A DNA stretch of 14,640 bases from DATDAH01 sp036525535 (lineage in GTDB: Bacteria > Actinomycetota > Acidimicrobiia > Acidimicrobiales > DATDAH01), in NCBI GenBank assembly GCA_036525535.1, contig DATDAH010000148.1:1-14640 (forward strand), in the 5' to 3' direction. Within the stretch, counting starts at the first letter, position 1; each line of letters starts with the position of its first letter. Shown in pieces: positions 14,406 to 14,640 of the stretch. The notes under the pieces were generated by a model, which was not told the DNA's origin, did no database searches, and was given only the letters and a program-made list of their open reading frames with translations. The translations under genes were made by a program, and so were the position numbers.

Positions 14406-14640
14406 CTATTGGCGGACCAGCTCGGCCTCGATCTCCAGGGTGACCTTCTTGCCGATGACCACGCCACCGGTCTCGAGCGCCTGGTTGTAGTTCAGGCCCC
14501 AGTCCTCACGGTCCAGCTCGCCACCGGCGGTGAAGCCAAGGCGACTGCCGCCCCACGGGTCGGTCACGGCGCCGAGGAACTCGAGGTCCAGGCTCACCGG
14601 ACGGGCCACGCCCTTGATGGTGAGGTCGCCGTCGAGCACC
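14406..14640 (-). CDS. YceI-family lipocalin-like protein, C-terminal part (5' end outside window)
   Basis: Only the last 77 residues are visible; the gene runs off the right edge, so the GTG at 14639 is almost certainly internal. Family marks are GDLTIKGVARPVSLDLEF, then DPWGGSRLGF, then LDREDWGLNYNQALETGG, then VGKK-like VIGKKVTLEIEAEL. YceI-type proteins fold as a lipocalin-like barrel, and a characterised member binds a polyisoprenoid chain. Whether this one is secreted cannot be seen without its N-terminus. The TAG at 14406-14408 is followed by a strong hairpin, so transcription probably ends there. Confidence 0.9.
   Translation of the reverse strand, partial: VLDGDLTIKGVARPVSLDLEFLGAVTDPWGGSRLGFTAGGELDREDWGLNYNQALETGGVVIGKKVTLEIEAELVRQ

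Overview
This is a GC-rich window with uniform third-position G/C bias. It holds about 14 genes on both strands, short gaps, several GTG starts and four start/stop overlaps or near-overlaps. The content points to a free-living actinobacterium: a DUF2510 membrane protein, a large LuxR-type (LAL) ATPase regulator, a tandem GNAT resembling mycothiol synthase, and possible leaderless starts. An Acidimicrobiia-like lineage is a guess. No rRNA, tRNA, CRISPR array, insertion sequence or phage gene was seen. All family names come from motifs read by eye; no database was searched.

Left part (1-4913). A minus-strand operon encodes a betaine/choline-type substrate-binding lipoprotein (3125-4072), then a 740-residue membrane protein (906-3128), then an ABC1/UbiB-type kinase that runs off the left edge (1-916). 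The middle protein fuses a catalytically dead PAP2-like domain, an HRD-type kinase domain, one membrane segment and a six-cysteine C-terminal domain. The junctions are overlaps of 4 bp and about 11 bp, so translation is probably coupled. No ABC permease or ATPase is present. A gene for an intact PAP2 phosphatase (4209-4913) is transcribed divergently, and the shared 136-bp promoter region holds an inverted repeat. This is the best candidate for an undescribed system: an external binding protein feeding membrane kinases, perhaps acting on lipid or isoprenoid metabolism. The layout recalls mycobacterial GlnH-GlnX-PknG, but that function is inference.

Middle part (4932-9866). A two-gene minus-strand operon (alpha/beta hydrolase, then a metallo-beta-lactamase-fold hydrolase with an altered metal motif) is divergent from the LAL regulator (6637-9384). 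A perfect 12-bp inverted repeat brackets the regulator's putative -10 and covers its start codon, which suggests autoregulation or control of the divergent pair. A DinB/DUF664-like gene converges on the regulator; a short hairpin covers both stop codons.

Right part (9896-14640). A secreted SGNH hydrolase gene appears frameshifted at its last codons. Upstream of it is a tiny single-membrane-segment ORF with a hairpin behind it and an 11-bp G-rich tandem repeat. Then come a tandem GNAT and a DUF2510 membrane protein on the plus strand, a formylglycine-type sulfatase without a signal peptide on the minus strand, and the 3' end of a YceI-family gene followed by a strong 13-bp terminator hairpin.
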